In this document: positions 48,637-61,805 of the stretch, one piece after another
How positions within the stretch are numbered: the stretch's first letter is position 1
Layout: each line of letters starts with the position of its first letter
Source: Cymbidium sinense
Lineage: Eukaryota > Streptophyta > Magnoliopsida > Asparagales > Orchidaceae
Reading direction: 5' to 3'
Assembly (NCBI GenBank): GCA_021442155.1
Contig: CM038221.1
Span: 145,381,601-145,445,600 of the forward strand
DNA: 64,000 bases
Notes under the pieces: generated by a model
The model's database searches: none
What the model was told of the DNA's origin: nothing
What the model saw: the letters and a program-made list of their open reading frames with translations, nothing else
Position numbers and translations under genes: made by a program

Positions 48637-51600
48637 AATCTTAAGAAATGAGATTCCTTAAGAATACTCTCGATTAAAGTAAATGATCATTATCTACAAA
48701 GATTTTGAAGGTTAGACTATCAATAAATTAGTTTATTTTGGATGCTCAAATGGGATTGATCAAAGGAGAGAGTTATTATCAAAATCAAATGGAGATGAGT
48801 AGGGGATGCTCATGATACTATGAAGCCTAGTGAGCATCAAACCATCCTATGGTTGGGCTTTACATTTTGAAAGGGGAATTATTTATTTGAGTTGAATTTT
48901 TATTAGAAGTTGGGCTTATTTTCAATGATGTCATGGAAATGCCTAAGAGGTGATTTATGCTTATGGCCATAAGGGAGAAGCAACCTAACCTAAATCTAGG
49001 AGCTTTGGTGAGGCCAAAAGCATGACCTAAACCTAAGTAAAAAATGGTATTTGATTGCCTCCAAAGATAACACAAGGGCTTGCCGCCAACTAACTCCTCC
49101 TACATTTTAAATTCATGAAAGTCATTTATGCAAGATAAGCTATTATTTATTTAGAAAGAGACTAAATCCTTAAACTCACTCCCTAAGAGACTAGATCATA
49201 TGATGTCAAAAATGACTTAAATCTAATAAAATATATTACATTTTACTTTCATTTTGGACAATCATTTGACAAGCTTATAGGATTCATATGCCTAATGCAT
49301 GAGAAATAAGATTAGGCCAAAATCAAAAGAAGAGGGAGGTGTGTTTCCACCATGGCTCTCAAAGGTCAAGCCAAGTTTTCTAGCAAAGGTGGAAGCCCTC
49401 CAATCAAGAGTGAAATAAGATACTTTTATGCATCATGTTATAAAATAAAGACTCATCCGACTAAGGAGTTGATAATTCTTTTATCTTAATTTTAACTTGG
49501 GCTTTAAATGAGGTTATGAGTTTTTTATTTTAATTTTTAATAGTTAAATTTGGTAGAAGATTTATTTTTTCCTAAGATCCTAATCCACATCGAGGTCATA
49601 CATCAAGCAAGGAAGAAACTAGAAAAATGATGTCATCTTAGTGCACAAGCTAAACAAATCATCAATCAATTTATAAAGCTAACGTAAAAGAATAAGAGCC
49701 ATATTGGGCACCACCGCAAACCTAAAATAAATTGGGTAGAGCTCTACCCTTATACAACCCAGATTATAAATGAATTAAATACAATTAAGCAAGAATTCAT
49801 TATTATGGGGTCTTCAAGCTTCATTTCTTCATTTCTTCTTTCTTCTCTCTTCTTATTTTCTTTCTTCTTCTGGTTTCTTCTTTGATGGTTGAAGGTGGAT
49901 TCTCCAAAGGCTCACATGGTACATAATATGCCTTATAACCAATGCTCATCCTAATCCCCATAACAATCATTCTAAAAATACATGAAAAGGAAAAGTAAAT
50001 CTAACTAACACCTACAAAATAGAGATTAGCTAAACAAACCATTCCCAAGCATGTATATAACAAATTGGACTTAGTACCACATGGGCAACCAAGTCCACGC
50101 CTATTTTGGATTATGCTTAAGGGTATAAGCAACGCACAAGAAAAAGCAGTATATTTTATTACATTGTCCTTAAGCAATCTATAAGATAATGATTAGACTA
50201 AATCATCTCCATTCATTCATTCTACACACATACACCCTAACATCCATACTAAAATATCTCATCATAAAATAAAAGCAAACATCAAATCATGCCCCTAACA
50301 TAGACTATAAGGTGACTTAGCTAAATGTGTGTGCCATGTTAAGGTGGTATGAAGGCTTTAAGGTTAGATTTTTTTAAGTGTGAAAAGGTTCAACTTAGAA
50401 AGGTGGTCTCATTTAGTTGTTTATTTGATATAATTTTATTTGATGATTTGATTTGGTTTAAATGAACCTACTTAATTGGTTGTAAGATAGGAAAAGAGAA
50501 GAGAACTTCTTTCCTCCCTCAATATCTCTAAGGTAGATTCATTAAGGATTTTTTGTTAGTGAATGTTTTATTATGTATTTCTAATTAATCCTAAGTTTAG
50601 ATTTTCTTAAACAAAACCTATTTAAAAAGAAATGCAATTTAAGATTAAGTAAAGTGAATTACTATCACAAAACACACAACATTTTATTTCTTTCCCACAT
50701 GTATAACATGCATATGAATGGATCCTAAGCATATCTATACATAATGGAATGTTTAGCATACTTTATGATGAATGCTAAGTGAGTTACTTAAGAAAATTTG
50801 AATGCTTTATGATGCATGATTTTCATTAAGTAGAAAAGAGGTTTTCTTATAAACTTTTCACATGCACACATGTATATATGAAAGGCATAAGTGAGTACGA
50901 CGCCATTGTTAACCATGGGTGTAAGGTACAAGACCTACTTAGAGCTACTTAAAGCCTCAATGGATTGTCTGACTAATATACCACTTTCCTTAAATACAAG
51001 CATATGTACAAAAGAAATGAATGGAAAAGAAATATACAAAAGTTTATTTTTTGATTTATTTTATGCAATTTATATGTGTGTGTGGATGCCCTTCTTTAAG
51101 TAATAGCATAGGAATGAATAGAATGGAGTTAGAAAGTGTTATGTTCTTTTGAATGAACTATATACTTTGAAATCCTATTCAAAACTAAGCTAAAAGAAAA
51201 GAGAAAAAAAAATACATCTTCATATTTATATCCACATGCAAGCTTATAAATAATTATAAGTATACACTTTCAATTTTAGGTATTTGATTTATAGATTTTG
51301 AAAATAGTTTTGAATTTAATAGTGATAATGGTCATATTTTTTACTTTAGCCAAAACATGCAATTTGACATAAAGAAAATATTTCATTTTGAATTTTAGAA
51401 AAGCATGAATGTATGAAACTCATATGACATACACATTTAGCATGCTAGGAAAGAAATAAAGTGATGTAAGCATGTAATTTCATTCACTAATTAATTCTTA
51501 AAGACAATCTTAAGTAAGATCATTTAAAGAGAATCAAAAGTTGTTTAAAGAGACTTTCATTTTATTTTAGTTTGATTTGAATTAGAAAAGTGTGAGAAGG

Positions 51601-54600
51601 TTTGTTGGTCCTTACCCATTCCCACATGTGTGTATTATTTTAGTTTAATTTTAGGTGATTAGATTAATTTTATGCTAGGTTAAGGTAGATTAAGTTCATT
51701 AATTACCCTTACATATACCAATTTTAACATATTTAATCAAATAATTATGAGCCAATGTATGACATAAAACCACAAGAAATTTAAATCAGCAATGCATCCT
51801 AGGAAAGAAAGGTACCTAATGCAATTGGCTCACAATTAATGATTAATTAAACTAAATGGTTTAATTTCCTTTCCACACATACGGGTTAGGTATGATTTTC
51901 TTAAGTTACTTAGGTAATTGAACACCTAAGCATCTACCCAAGAATGATTGATTAAGTTTTTGGATTAATTTTGATTTTGAGAGTTTGATTTGATTAATTA
52001 AGTAGATCATTAGTGGATTAACCCTTAACAAATTAGATGGAAGAAAGGGAGTTTAGGGAATAGCTTAAGAAAAATATCCCAAAATCATTCCATAAATCTA
52101 ATCACTTAAATAAAGTTTAACTTAATCAAGGAATTAAACCATGTCACATGCTTAATTAAGCTTAATTACATTAAGAGACTAATTAGGTTCATTAATTAAT
52201 TTCTTGATTAACTCATTAATAAATTCAAAAAATTAGGGAGGTAGAAGTCATCCCACTAAACATGCCCTAGAAGTTTAAATTAATTAATGAAGTTTAATAG
52301 AGTAATGGTTATTAAGTTTTAAATAAACTACTATAAAAAAAATCTACAATTAGTTATGAATTTAGAAAGTTTCAGTTAGTTTAAGTGATTTTTATGAAGT
52401 TTGATAATTTATTTTATTAAAATAAATCATTTGACACTCAAAATTTAATATCTTTTAATCAAAAGGTCATTTTGACTTGAAATTTTATGCTAGGTTTATT
52501 TTAACATCAATTTTAATCTCTAAAAATTCCAACTTAATTTGACTTGTATTTAGTTTTATTAATAAAATTTGATTTTTACTAAAACTCAAATTAAGCTCAA
52601 AATATTAAGTAAAATTTGGGGATTTTGGGTTTTTGAATTCCTCTCGGAAAGACGAATCCAACGAGCCCTTGTTGCAATTTTTAAATAAGTATTTTATTTT
52701 CTACAAATTTTTGAAGTTTCATGTGATTTAAATTAATTTTTTAAATTAGAAAATCGATTTTATTAGACATCACGCGAACGTGGCACGCTATTAATGCGGC
52801 ACGTACGCCACACACGCGTGTGGTGCTGCACCGATGCGAAAGACCAATCAATGGTCGACCGTGACCGGGTTGATCCGACCATCGATCACATCGATGGTCA
52901 TCATATCGCGATGATCTGAGGCGTGGATCGTGATCGAGCCGATGATCCAACCATGATCGATCCCAAATCATAAGCATCGCGGTATCATGCAATCCATGTG
53001 TGAAGCCATCCGATCCCACAAACCGTGGGATCGGACGGCGGCTGCTGCTTGTCGGTGGTGAATAGTGAAATTAGGGGGGTATTTTTAAAAAAGAAAAATT
53101 CTAAGTGAAAACTTGTCCAAACGGACTCATTTTGCATTGATTCGTACTAAAAAACTTTTATTTTCTAATTGGATGATTTAAAGTAAAAATGCAGATTATC
53201 TAGGTAGATTAAAATTGCATAAAAACCATCACAAAATGAAGGATCCTAAGGCCTACACATTTTTTTGAAAGTTACCTCACCGGGATGATTTTCGATGGAT
53301 GACTCGAGCATGGTGAGTGAAGAAAGCTTTGATGAGCTTGATCCTTCACGCTAAAATGAGTTTTCCGGTGATCATCATTTTCTCCAAAATCCACTTTTTG
53401 ATTATTTCTCTCCAAGTGAGGTGATTAAATGGGTTTGGGAGCTCTAGAGGAGGAGAATGAGAGGAATGGGATTTTTTTTAGCCTCTAATGCCTCTGAAAA
53501 GTGAGTAAAATGGACCTTTTGTTTAAAATTTTGGCTCCAAACTCATTTTGGCTTGGGGTGGTTGGGAATGGAAGAGAATCATCCTGGTGGCTCTATGGTT
53601 GGCTAATGCATGGAAAGTGGCTACCATGAAGGACAAATGGGTGTCCTAGCCAAGGGGAGGTGAGAGTCCTTCATGCCAAGTGTTCCAATAAAAGAGGTGA
53701 GACGAATTCACCTCCCCATGACTCATGGCTGCCCTAACCACTCCTTGGGTTAGAAAATCAATGTCCTTGGTGCCTATGTGGACCATTGGATGAGTGCCAA
53801 GTGGCCAAGGAAGAGAAATGACCACTTGGAAAAGTGTCTTTTCTCATGGGATGCCCTTGACCCAAGGGTAAAGTGGTCATTTAGCATTGAATTTGATTTG
53901 GAAGATTTGAAATGAGTCAAAAGTAAGTTGGACCAAATTTCATGTCATTTGAAGTTCATTTGATTTAATTAAGTTAATTTGACCCATTTGGGTCAAATCG
54001 TCAAAATGGGTTAGGTTGACCAATTGGTCAAATTGGGTCAAACCAAGAGTTGGTCAAGTTCAAATGACTATTTGGAGTATATTGGTTCAATTGGTTTCAC
54101 TACTTGGTTTAATTTGATTTAATTTGGATTTTAACCAATTTGATTCTTTATGTCAATTTGGGCTAAATTGACCAATTTGACCCAATTGACCAAATTGGCT
54201 TGAATCATGGCTTGGTTTAGGTTTGGTTGATCATTTGAACATATTGTAGGCGGTTTCAATAATTTTGGTTTGGTTTAATTTCAAGTTGATTTGACCGGTC
54301 AAGTCAAGGGGTGGTCAATTTGGCTAATTTGGGTCTAGTTGGCCAAATAAATTGAGTTTAATTGGCTTTGGCCATGTTCAATAATCAATTTGGAATGAAC
54401 TTGATTGATTGCAATCAACTTAGTTTATGTTGCACTTTAGCTAGTTCATGTGGTTAAAGGGTCAATTTGGTCAATGAGTTGACTTGTTTGACCCAATTCA
54501 TGACAATTGATTAACCTATGACGATCAACAAATATTACATGAAGTTTGGATTGGCTTAATTCACTTTGATTTGGATTGAATTGAATTTTGGTTCATCTAG

Positions 54601-55149
54601 GTCAAATTGGCCACTTCAAGTGTGAAAAGTTGGCTTGATCGTTGATTCAAGTTTTTTGAACTCACATATGGCTTTACGGTTGAAATATAAATCCATTTTC
54701 AAGAGAGTTGGAGTCAAATTGGTTTTGATTTATTCAATAATTTCAAGTCAAAGGGTGAACAAATTGGGAATTAAAGGACTTAAGAAAGATTTTGAACTTG
54801 GAATTGAATTTTGGATTTCTATCATAGGTTTTGATTATTTAGAATTGATTCATGATTTGAGAAAATCCATTGAAATTGATTCAAGGTTTGATTTGAAGTT
54901 GAAGTTGATATGAGATTGGAGTTGATTTGAATTTGACTTGAAGGAAGGAAGTGAGGAGTTGGTTCCTATAGGATGGCAAATTTTCCTAACACAACTAAGG
55001 TATGACCTATTCCTGCTACTAACTCTTCTAAGTCTAAAGGTCCCCTAATCACTAGAAGTGTCTTAAGACTAAAGAACTCTTAAAGTCTAAGAGAAGTCAT
55101 ATGTCAAAGATGGAGGGGTTGAGAGCTTATTCTAAAAATGAGGTCAACA
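48637..55149 (-). mobile_element. LTR copy E, main piece (LTR position 1 to ~7.2 kb), minus strand
   Basis: On the minus strand it starts TGTTGACCTCATTTTTAG at 55149 and runs to text equivalent to 'agggatctcat' near 33975 of copy B. The last ~230 bp lie at 5401-5175, and about 130 bp between are lost. It is flanked by ACCAT at both far ends. Landmarks: GGTCAA-rich segment (53930-54620), GC-rich block (52765-53045), CTT-rich tract (49800-49880). It lacks the GGGGGAG/CTCCCCC palindrome and differs from A, B, C and J at LTR position ~2.5-3.5 kb, so E and G form a second LTR subfamily. No genes. Confidence 0.8.
52765..53045 (-). other. CpG- and GATC-rich block in LTR E
   Basis: A sharply GC-richer, CpG-rich stretch inside AT-rich LTR. 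It contains palindromes, for example GACCATCGAT / ATCGATGGTC around CAC at 52877-52899. The open reading frame across it (53019-52741) is not shared with the matching block of LTR G, so I do not call a gene. Confidence 0.65.
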
Positions 55150-55154
55150 ACCAT
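55150..55154. repeat. Target-site duplication ACCAT (right copy) of LTR E
   Basis: Directly abuts the LTR E start (TGTTGACC on the minus strand). Partner of ACCAT at 5170-5174. Confidence 0.75.
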
Positions 55155-57859
55155 CCATGAGGCATACACCCTAACATCTATAAATATTACATCACAAAAC
55201 AAAATGTAACATCATACATTCAATAACTTAGACTAAAAAAGTGGTGACTTAGATTCTAATGTGTGCTTAAGTGTAGCAAGACTTACTAAAGTTCTTTAGT
55301 TTAAGTTTCAATTTGAGTTTGAATTTGTTTAAATTTTACCTTTGGGTGATTTTAATTTAAATGATTTAATAATTTATTTTTTCATTTTTATTTCACTTTT
55401 ATTTAAAATGATGTTTAGGTTTTCAAGGATGAATAAATGAATTCCATTTATAGATGAACTCACCCATGATACATCAACTCAAAGAGCTAACCAAGGTCCT
55501 TAAGTATCTTAATTAGCCCATTTCAATTTGTGAATTCATTTCATTTGATTTACAATTTATTGAGTTTAAGTATTGATTGATAGATTTATTAGATTTTTGT
55601 TATTTAAATTGATAATTCAATATCTTAATATCAATGAAGTTTAAATTTGTTTAAATCCATGTGTTTTGATTGATTAATTTTATATTATGTTTTGATTTAA
55701 AATATGATAATTCAATATCCTTAATCTCTAATGAAGTTTAAGTTTGTTTTAATTCATGTTTTGATTGATTAATTAGATGTTTTGGTTTAATTAAATATTG
55801 ATAATTCAATATCATTTTAAATTCATATCTAATTTTTTCTTTGATTATATTATGATTTAATTTTATTTTATCATGGTTCATTTATTTGTAGTTTGATTGG
55901 AATGATTTTATTTTTATTTTAAGAGTTTGATTCTTTATGATTAGAATTTTATTTTAATCTCACCCATTTGCCATGTTTATCAAAGTAGTTTTGTATTTTG
56001 ATTTCATAATGCTGGATAGTTAATTAGTTTATCTTATTTAAGTAGGTTGAATGAGATTTTATTTGATTATATATTAAATTGAGAGTCTTTCTTTATTTGA
56101 TTTAATTTGATTTGATTATTATTGATCTATGGGTTTGCTTATTCAATGTGATTAGTTTAATTAAGTGTGTTTAGGTTTATTATTAAATTAAATAAGGATT
56201 TATTTAATTTTTAATTTAGTTTCATTTTTTTAGGTTGATGTAATTAATGACTTAATGATTTAGGTTTAATTTAGGATTTGTTGACATTTAATTGCATTTA
56301 TGTTATATTCAAATTTATGTTTAAGCTTAAGTTTAATATGATTAATTTGATTAACTTAATGCTTGTTTAAGAGGTGTGATCAATTATTAAATTAAATAAA
56401 GATTTGTTTAATTTTAATTTGATTTCATATTTATTTAGGTTAATGATGTAATTAATGACTTAATGGTTAATTTAGATTTGATTGGTATTTAATTTTATTT
56501 ATTTGATTAAGTTTAAGTTTAATATGAATAATTTAATCTTTAATTAATTACTTAATGTGTGATCAAATTAATTAGTAGAATTAAGTGTTTGATTTGAATA
56601 ATTTTAATGTGATTTATAAAGTTAATTTGGTTTATTAAGATGATGGATAAATTCTAAGCATTAATTAGTGTTTATTCAATTGGATTAGCTTATAATTAGT
56701 TTAATTAAGAAGCATGTTTAAGTTAATTAAAATTAAATAAATATTTATTTAATTTTAATTTGGTTTTATATTTATTTAGATTAATGATGTAATTAACTTA
56801 ATGATTTATGTTTAATTTAAGATTTGATTGGTATTTAATTACATTTATGTTTCTTAGGTTTAATATGATTAATTTAATTAATTTGAGGGTGTGATTAATT
56901 ATTAAATTTAAGGGTTTGATTTAAGCTTAATTTAAGAGTTAGCTTTAATGAATTTATTTAAATTAATTTGATTCATTAAGATGATGGATTAATTCATTAA
57001 GTTTGCATTAATTAGATTTTAATTAATTAAGTTTGATTAAGGGTAAATAGATTTTAAATCATTGATTAAAAAGTTTTTTAATTAGAGATTAATGACTTAA
57101 TTGCCTACATATGACTTGTTTGATTTGATAGTTTTAATTAAGAATTTATCTAAATTTTATTGACAAAGGGTTATCATTGTTATTATCATTTGATTAGATT
57201 AAGTGATTTAATTACTTATTTTTATTTCAATTAATCTTGATTATTCATAATCATAGTGGTTTGATTTTCTTCATTTATTATGTTCTAGATTTCATTCATG
57301 TTTGATTGTTAGGTTTATATATTAATGGCTAATTAATTATCTTATTCCAAATAGATGTGATTTAATCATATGTTAATTGTTACTTTAACTTTATTTGGTT
57401 TGATTTTGTTTGATTAATAATAAGCGATTATGATGTATTGGATTTATAATTAATCTAACTTTTTAGTTTACTTAATGATTAATTAGTTTCATTTTATTTA
57501 TATTCATTAAAGAGTTTCATATGATTAAGATTTCATGCTTAGTGTAGGTTTGGTTATACTAGTTCTACCCATATTAAAGTTTCCTAGATTTGTTTAAATT
57601 TAAGTTTGATTTAAGATTTAATCATTTAATTGAGTTTTATTAACCTAAATAGGTTTAATCATATTTAATTTAATTTTCACTAAGGATTATATGATATTTT
57701 TCTAATTTGAGGTTTGATTAATAATTACTTAGGTGTTATTCATTTTTGATTTTAATTTATTATTTAGATTATTATGAATTTCATTTTAATTAATTCCCTA
57801 ATTTGTTAAATTTTAACCCTAAATATTTTTTTGTATGTTCATTAAGCTTCAAAAGATCA

Positions 57860-57939
<80 letters not shown>
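57860..57939. repeat. (ATT)n microsatellite, ~26 units
   Basis: Uninterrupted ATT repeat inside LTR G. Confidence 0.95.
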
Positions 57940-58377
57940 GATCTTAACTATTAATTGAAGTGATTTAAGCCATTTTAAAGAATTTTATAAATTTTTAGAT
58001 TTTTTTTATTCAATTTATTTTATTAAAATAGACAATTTGAACTTCAAAATTTAATTTCCCTAATAAAAGTCTTTTGACTTAATTTATCATAGGTGCTTTT
58101 GACTTTAATTTCAATCCATGAAAATTTCAACTCAATCTGACTTATATTTTTAGAGTAATTAATGAAATTTTATTTTTACTAAAACCTATATTAAGCTCAA
58201 ACTATTCAGTAAAATTTGGAGATTTTGAGTTTGTTGAAATCCTCCCAAAAAGGCAAATCCAACGAGCTCTTATTTGCAATTTTTTGTTAGATATTTTATT
58301 TTTTATGAATTTTGGAAGTTTCAGGTGATTTAAGTAATTTTTAAAATCATAAATTTGATATTTAGCATAGACAAGCT

Positions 58378-58640
58378 GCGCCATGTGGCAACGCTGGCCA
58401 TAGCCAAGGTGATTTAAACGTCTATGTGGCACCACACGCCGCACCGCCAGGCGTGGTGCCACATCGATTTGAGCGGAAGCCGCACAATGATTAGACCGCG
58501 ATCGGTTGATCCGATCCGAGAAGATGCTTGACTTAGGATCGTGATAATCACGCTTCATTTGCTTGATCGCACAAACCGTGAGATCGGACAATCTAGAACA
58601 CATCTGATGATCTGAAGGCTGATCGCGATCAAGCGCCCGA
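58378..58640 (-). other. CpG-rich block in LTR G
   Basis: Counterpart of the block in LTR E at the same LTR position, with 'gtggcaccac', 'gatcgcgatc' and 'ccgatc' words. A 179-codon open frame spans it (58741-58202), but it shows no motif and is not kept in the other LTR copies. Confidence 0.6.
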
Positions 58641-61070
58641 GAACCGGATGGACATCGCTTTCTCCATGAATAGTAAAATGGGATTAGAGAAAAATGAGAA
58701 ATTCTAAGTGGAAACTTGGCCAAATGGACTCTTTTTTGCATCGATTCACACCGAAAAACTTCTATTTTCTAATTGAGATGATGTAAAATATAAAATGTAA
58801 AATTATCTAGGATAAATTCCTAAAAGCACGCAAACAATCATCACAAATGAATGATCCTAAGGCCGGCTATAGTTTTTTTTTTTTTTTTAAAGTTACCTCA
58901 TCTGGATGATTTTCTGGTGATGACTAGCCGAAAGTGGGGGAAAGGCCTTAAAATGAGCTTGGATCTTCACCTTCACGTCAGAATGATGTATTTTTTGGTG
59001 CTTATCATTTCTTTGTCAGAATCCACCCAGTTTTGATGTTTTTGGCTCAAAAAAGGTGTGAAAGTGGTGGCTGGTTGCTTTGGGAACTTTTTGAGGGTCA
59101 ATAGTGGTAGAGGAAGAGGAATGAAGCCTCAATCTCCTTTAATAGCAAAAATCATCTTTAAAAAAAAATTGGCTCCAAAGTGTTGTCATTTGCTTGGGAT
59201 GGTTGGGATGATGATGGATTGATTGAGACTTTGATTTGCTCAAAGTTCTCTGCCATATGATCAGCTCCATTGAATTTCATGGATGGGGGGAGTTGAATGC
59301 ATGTGATTAGAAGAATTAAATAAAGTTGGGTGAAATCCTATATGAAAGAGGACCCATGAGGGATCAAATTGGGTTGGGTTGATTTTGGGCTGATCCCAAA
59401 TGGGTTTGGATCGGGTTTGATCAGCCCCCAATGGGTCATGGCTTGGTTTCAAGAGATTTAGCTCAATTTAGGTCATATGGGTCACATTAGGTCATATCAG
59501 GTTAGGTTGACCAATTGGTTAAATTGGGTCAAACCAACGCTTAGGTTAGGCTCAAATAATAATTTGAAGTATTTTGGTATGATCAATTTGATTTAATTTG
59601 GCTTAGAATTGATTTTGACTCATTTGGAATCAAATGGGTCAAATTGACCAATTTGACCAAAATTGGCCAAATTGGCTTGGGTTATGAGTTGAATCATATT
59701 CAATTGGCTAATTAAAGATGAATGTGGCCTTTGGTCTAAATCAATTTAGATTTAATTTTAATTTAGGCCAAATTGACCTTTAGGCTAATTTGGGCTAGTT
59801 AGTCAAGTTGACCAACCGGGTCAAATTAGGCTCAATTATGGATCAAGTTCAATAATTAATTTGGAATGAACTTGAGCTATTAGTTGTAATCAATTTGGGT
59901 TAGATCATGATTTGACCCAATTTGGTCCTTTAGGCTAATTTGGGTCAACTTGAATCGAATGGCCAATTGAGGTTGGTTCAATTGATGGTCAAGTCATATT
60001 TAAATATTGATTTTGGGTTGATTCAAATCATTAGTTTCAATCAATTTGATGTACGATGAGTTTTGGATAATTTTGGTTCATTTCAACTAAGGGTTGACTT
60101 GGTCAAATGACTAAGTTGACTTGGTTTGACCCAATTGATTACAATTGATCATCCTATGATGATCAACAATCATGGTGGATAGCTTTGGTGGGTTTGGTTC
60201 AATCCAATTTGGGTTGGATTGAAAGTTGGCTCAAATGGGTCCTTTAGGTCACTTTAGGTCAAGTGGACTTGGGTCAATTGGTTTGATTTTAGTTTGATTC
60301 AAGTTTAGTTGAACTCATATATGAGATTGAAATATAAATTCAACCAAATCAATTTGGAGTCTGGGATTTTGGCTCATTTAAAATTTTCAAGTCAAAAGAG
60401 CTGGTTGTTGACTTGGGTTTTGACCGATTTGATGATTGTAGGTTTCATTCATATTTGGGTAGATAATTAAATGATTGATTGATTCAAGAGAAAATCCATT
60501 AGTTTTGACTTTATTTGGATAGAATTTAGCTAAGTCCAAAGAATTGGCTCAAAGGGCTTAGATTGGGTTTGGATTTAATTTTGGATATAGTTTTGGTAAT
60601 TTGAATTTGGATTTCATTTATATTTGTGAATATAAATGAAGGAACAATTGATTTATAAATAAATCAATTGAGTTTGATTTAATCTAAAGGGAGTTTTGGT
60701 TAAGCTTATGAATGTAGTTCATATGGCTTAGGAATGGTCTTGGGATTTGAACTTGATTTTGAGTTTCAATCATTTGGAGTCAAATTTGGAACATGGATTT
60801 GAAATTTGGATTTAAAAGAGTTATCTAGATTTGAATATGGGTTTGATTTAGAAAATGTATCTAGATTTGGTTTAGGCTATAGGATAGGTGATTTTCTTAC
60901 ATTTTAAGGCATAGCCTAATCCTATGATTAATCCTTCTAAGTCTCTAGGCTTAGGTTAAGTGTTCACCTAATCACTGGATGTGTCTTATGACTAGGAAAT
61001 CTTAATGTCTAGAAGATTCCTAAGTCTAAGAGGATGGGGTTGAGAGCTCACTCTAAAAGTGAGGTCAATA

Positions 61071-61805
61071 GTGGTAGACTCCCTTTAGATTGATAAATCT
61101 AAAGTAGATTAAAGATGGCCCTATCAGGCCCATCAAACCATGTGGTCATCCCAAAATTCAAAATTTAAAATCTAAAACAAATTTAACCCTCCTCTCCTAG
61201 TGGAGTCAAACTAAGTAAATAAAACAAATCCGATCAACCTCCCTAGTGGAGTCAAACCAAACTAAACAAATCAAATCAATCCGCTTCTTCCAAGTGAGAT
61301 GCCTTTCTAGTTTGGAACCAACTCAATCAACCCAACTTGCTCCCTTAGTGGAGAATTCACATTTTCATCCCAGGACCCCAATTCTAATCCAAAGATTCAC
61401 AACCTCTATCCTATGGATGACTTGAACTTGCTCCCCTAGTGGAGAGTTCACATTTTCATCCCCAGTGGAACACCAAATCATAAATCAATAAATCAAATCA
61501 ATATTTCTCTCCGATGAGATGCAAATGAAATCAAACCTTTCATCCCCCAATAGATGACTTGAACCTATTTCCCTAGCGAAGGGTTCACATACTCAATCCC
61601 TAGTGGATTCCTCCTTCACTCTCTTATGTCTTAGACATAAGTAGAGTTACATTGCACTAAGCTTTTGATTATTTCTACACCTCGAGTTTAGGAGTAGATC
61701 ATATTTGTTAGTGCTTGTGATTGATCGAAAGTTATTGATCATCTTGGTCAACACCTATACATGTGGTGTACCTTGTTAGTCACACCAAACCTATTGGGCG
61801 CCCTT
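61071..61805 (+). other. 3' internal end of element K
   Basis: Matches the last part of the 3' region of element B (about 26060-26765): 'gtagactccctttagattg', 'ctagtggagtcaaac' repeated, 'tcttatgtcttagacataagt', 'tagtgcttgtgat'. It ends 'cctattgggcgcccttt' directly at the LTR start. The Ks upstream part is not in this stretch because LTR G is inserted at 61070. Confidence 0.75.

Larger units (their letters stand above)
55150..61070 (-). mobile_element. LTR copy G, right piece (LTR position 1 to ~5.65 kb), minus strand
   Basis: On the minus strand it starts TATTGACCTCACTTTTAG at 61070 and follows the LTR to 'catggatggt' at 55150, where LTR E is inserted. The continuation lies at 5174-3923. 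Landmarks: GGTCAA-rich segment (59400-60300), GC-rich block (58378-58640) and a very AT-rich stretch of TTAATT/TTTGATT text (55300-57850), longer than in copy B, with an (ATT)n run. Its start abuts plus-strand 3' internal text of element K at 61071, so G is inserted in K. No genes. Confidence 0.78.

Noticed and set aside
52741..53019. 92-codon open frame rich in Asp, Arg and His
   Set aside because: Product of the GATC/CG repeats of LTR E; not conserved in the matching block of LTR G.
58202..58741. 179-codon open frame on the minus strand
   Set aside because: It lies across the GC-rich block of LTR G, shows no motif, and the frame is not kept in LTR E or the other copies. GC-rich text simply has fewer stops.
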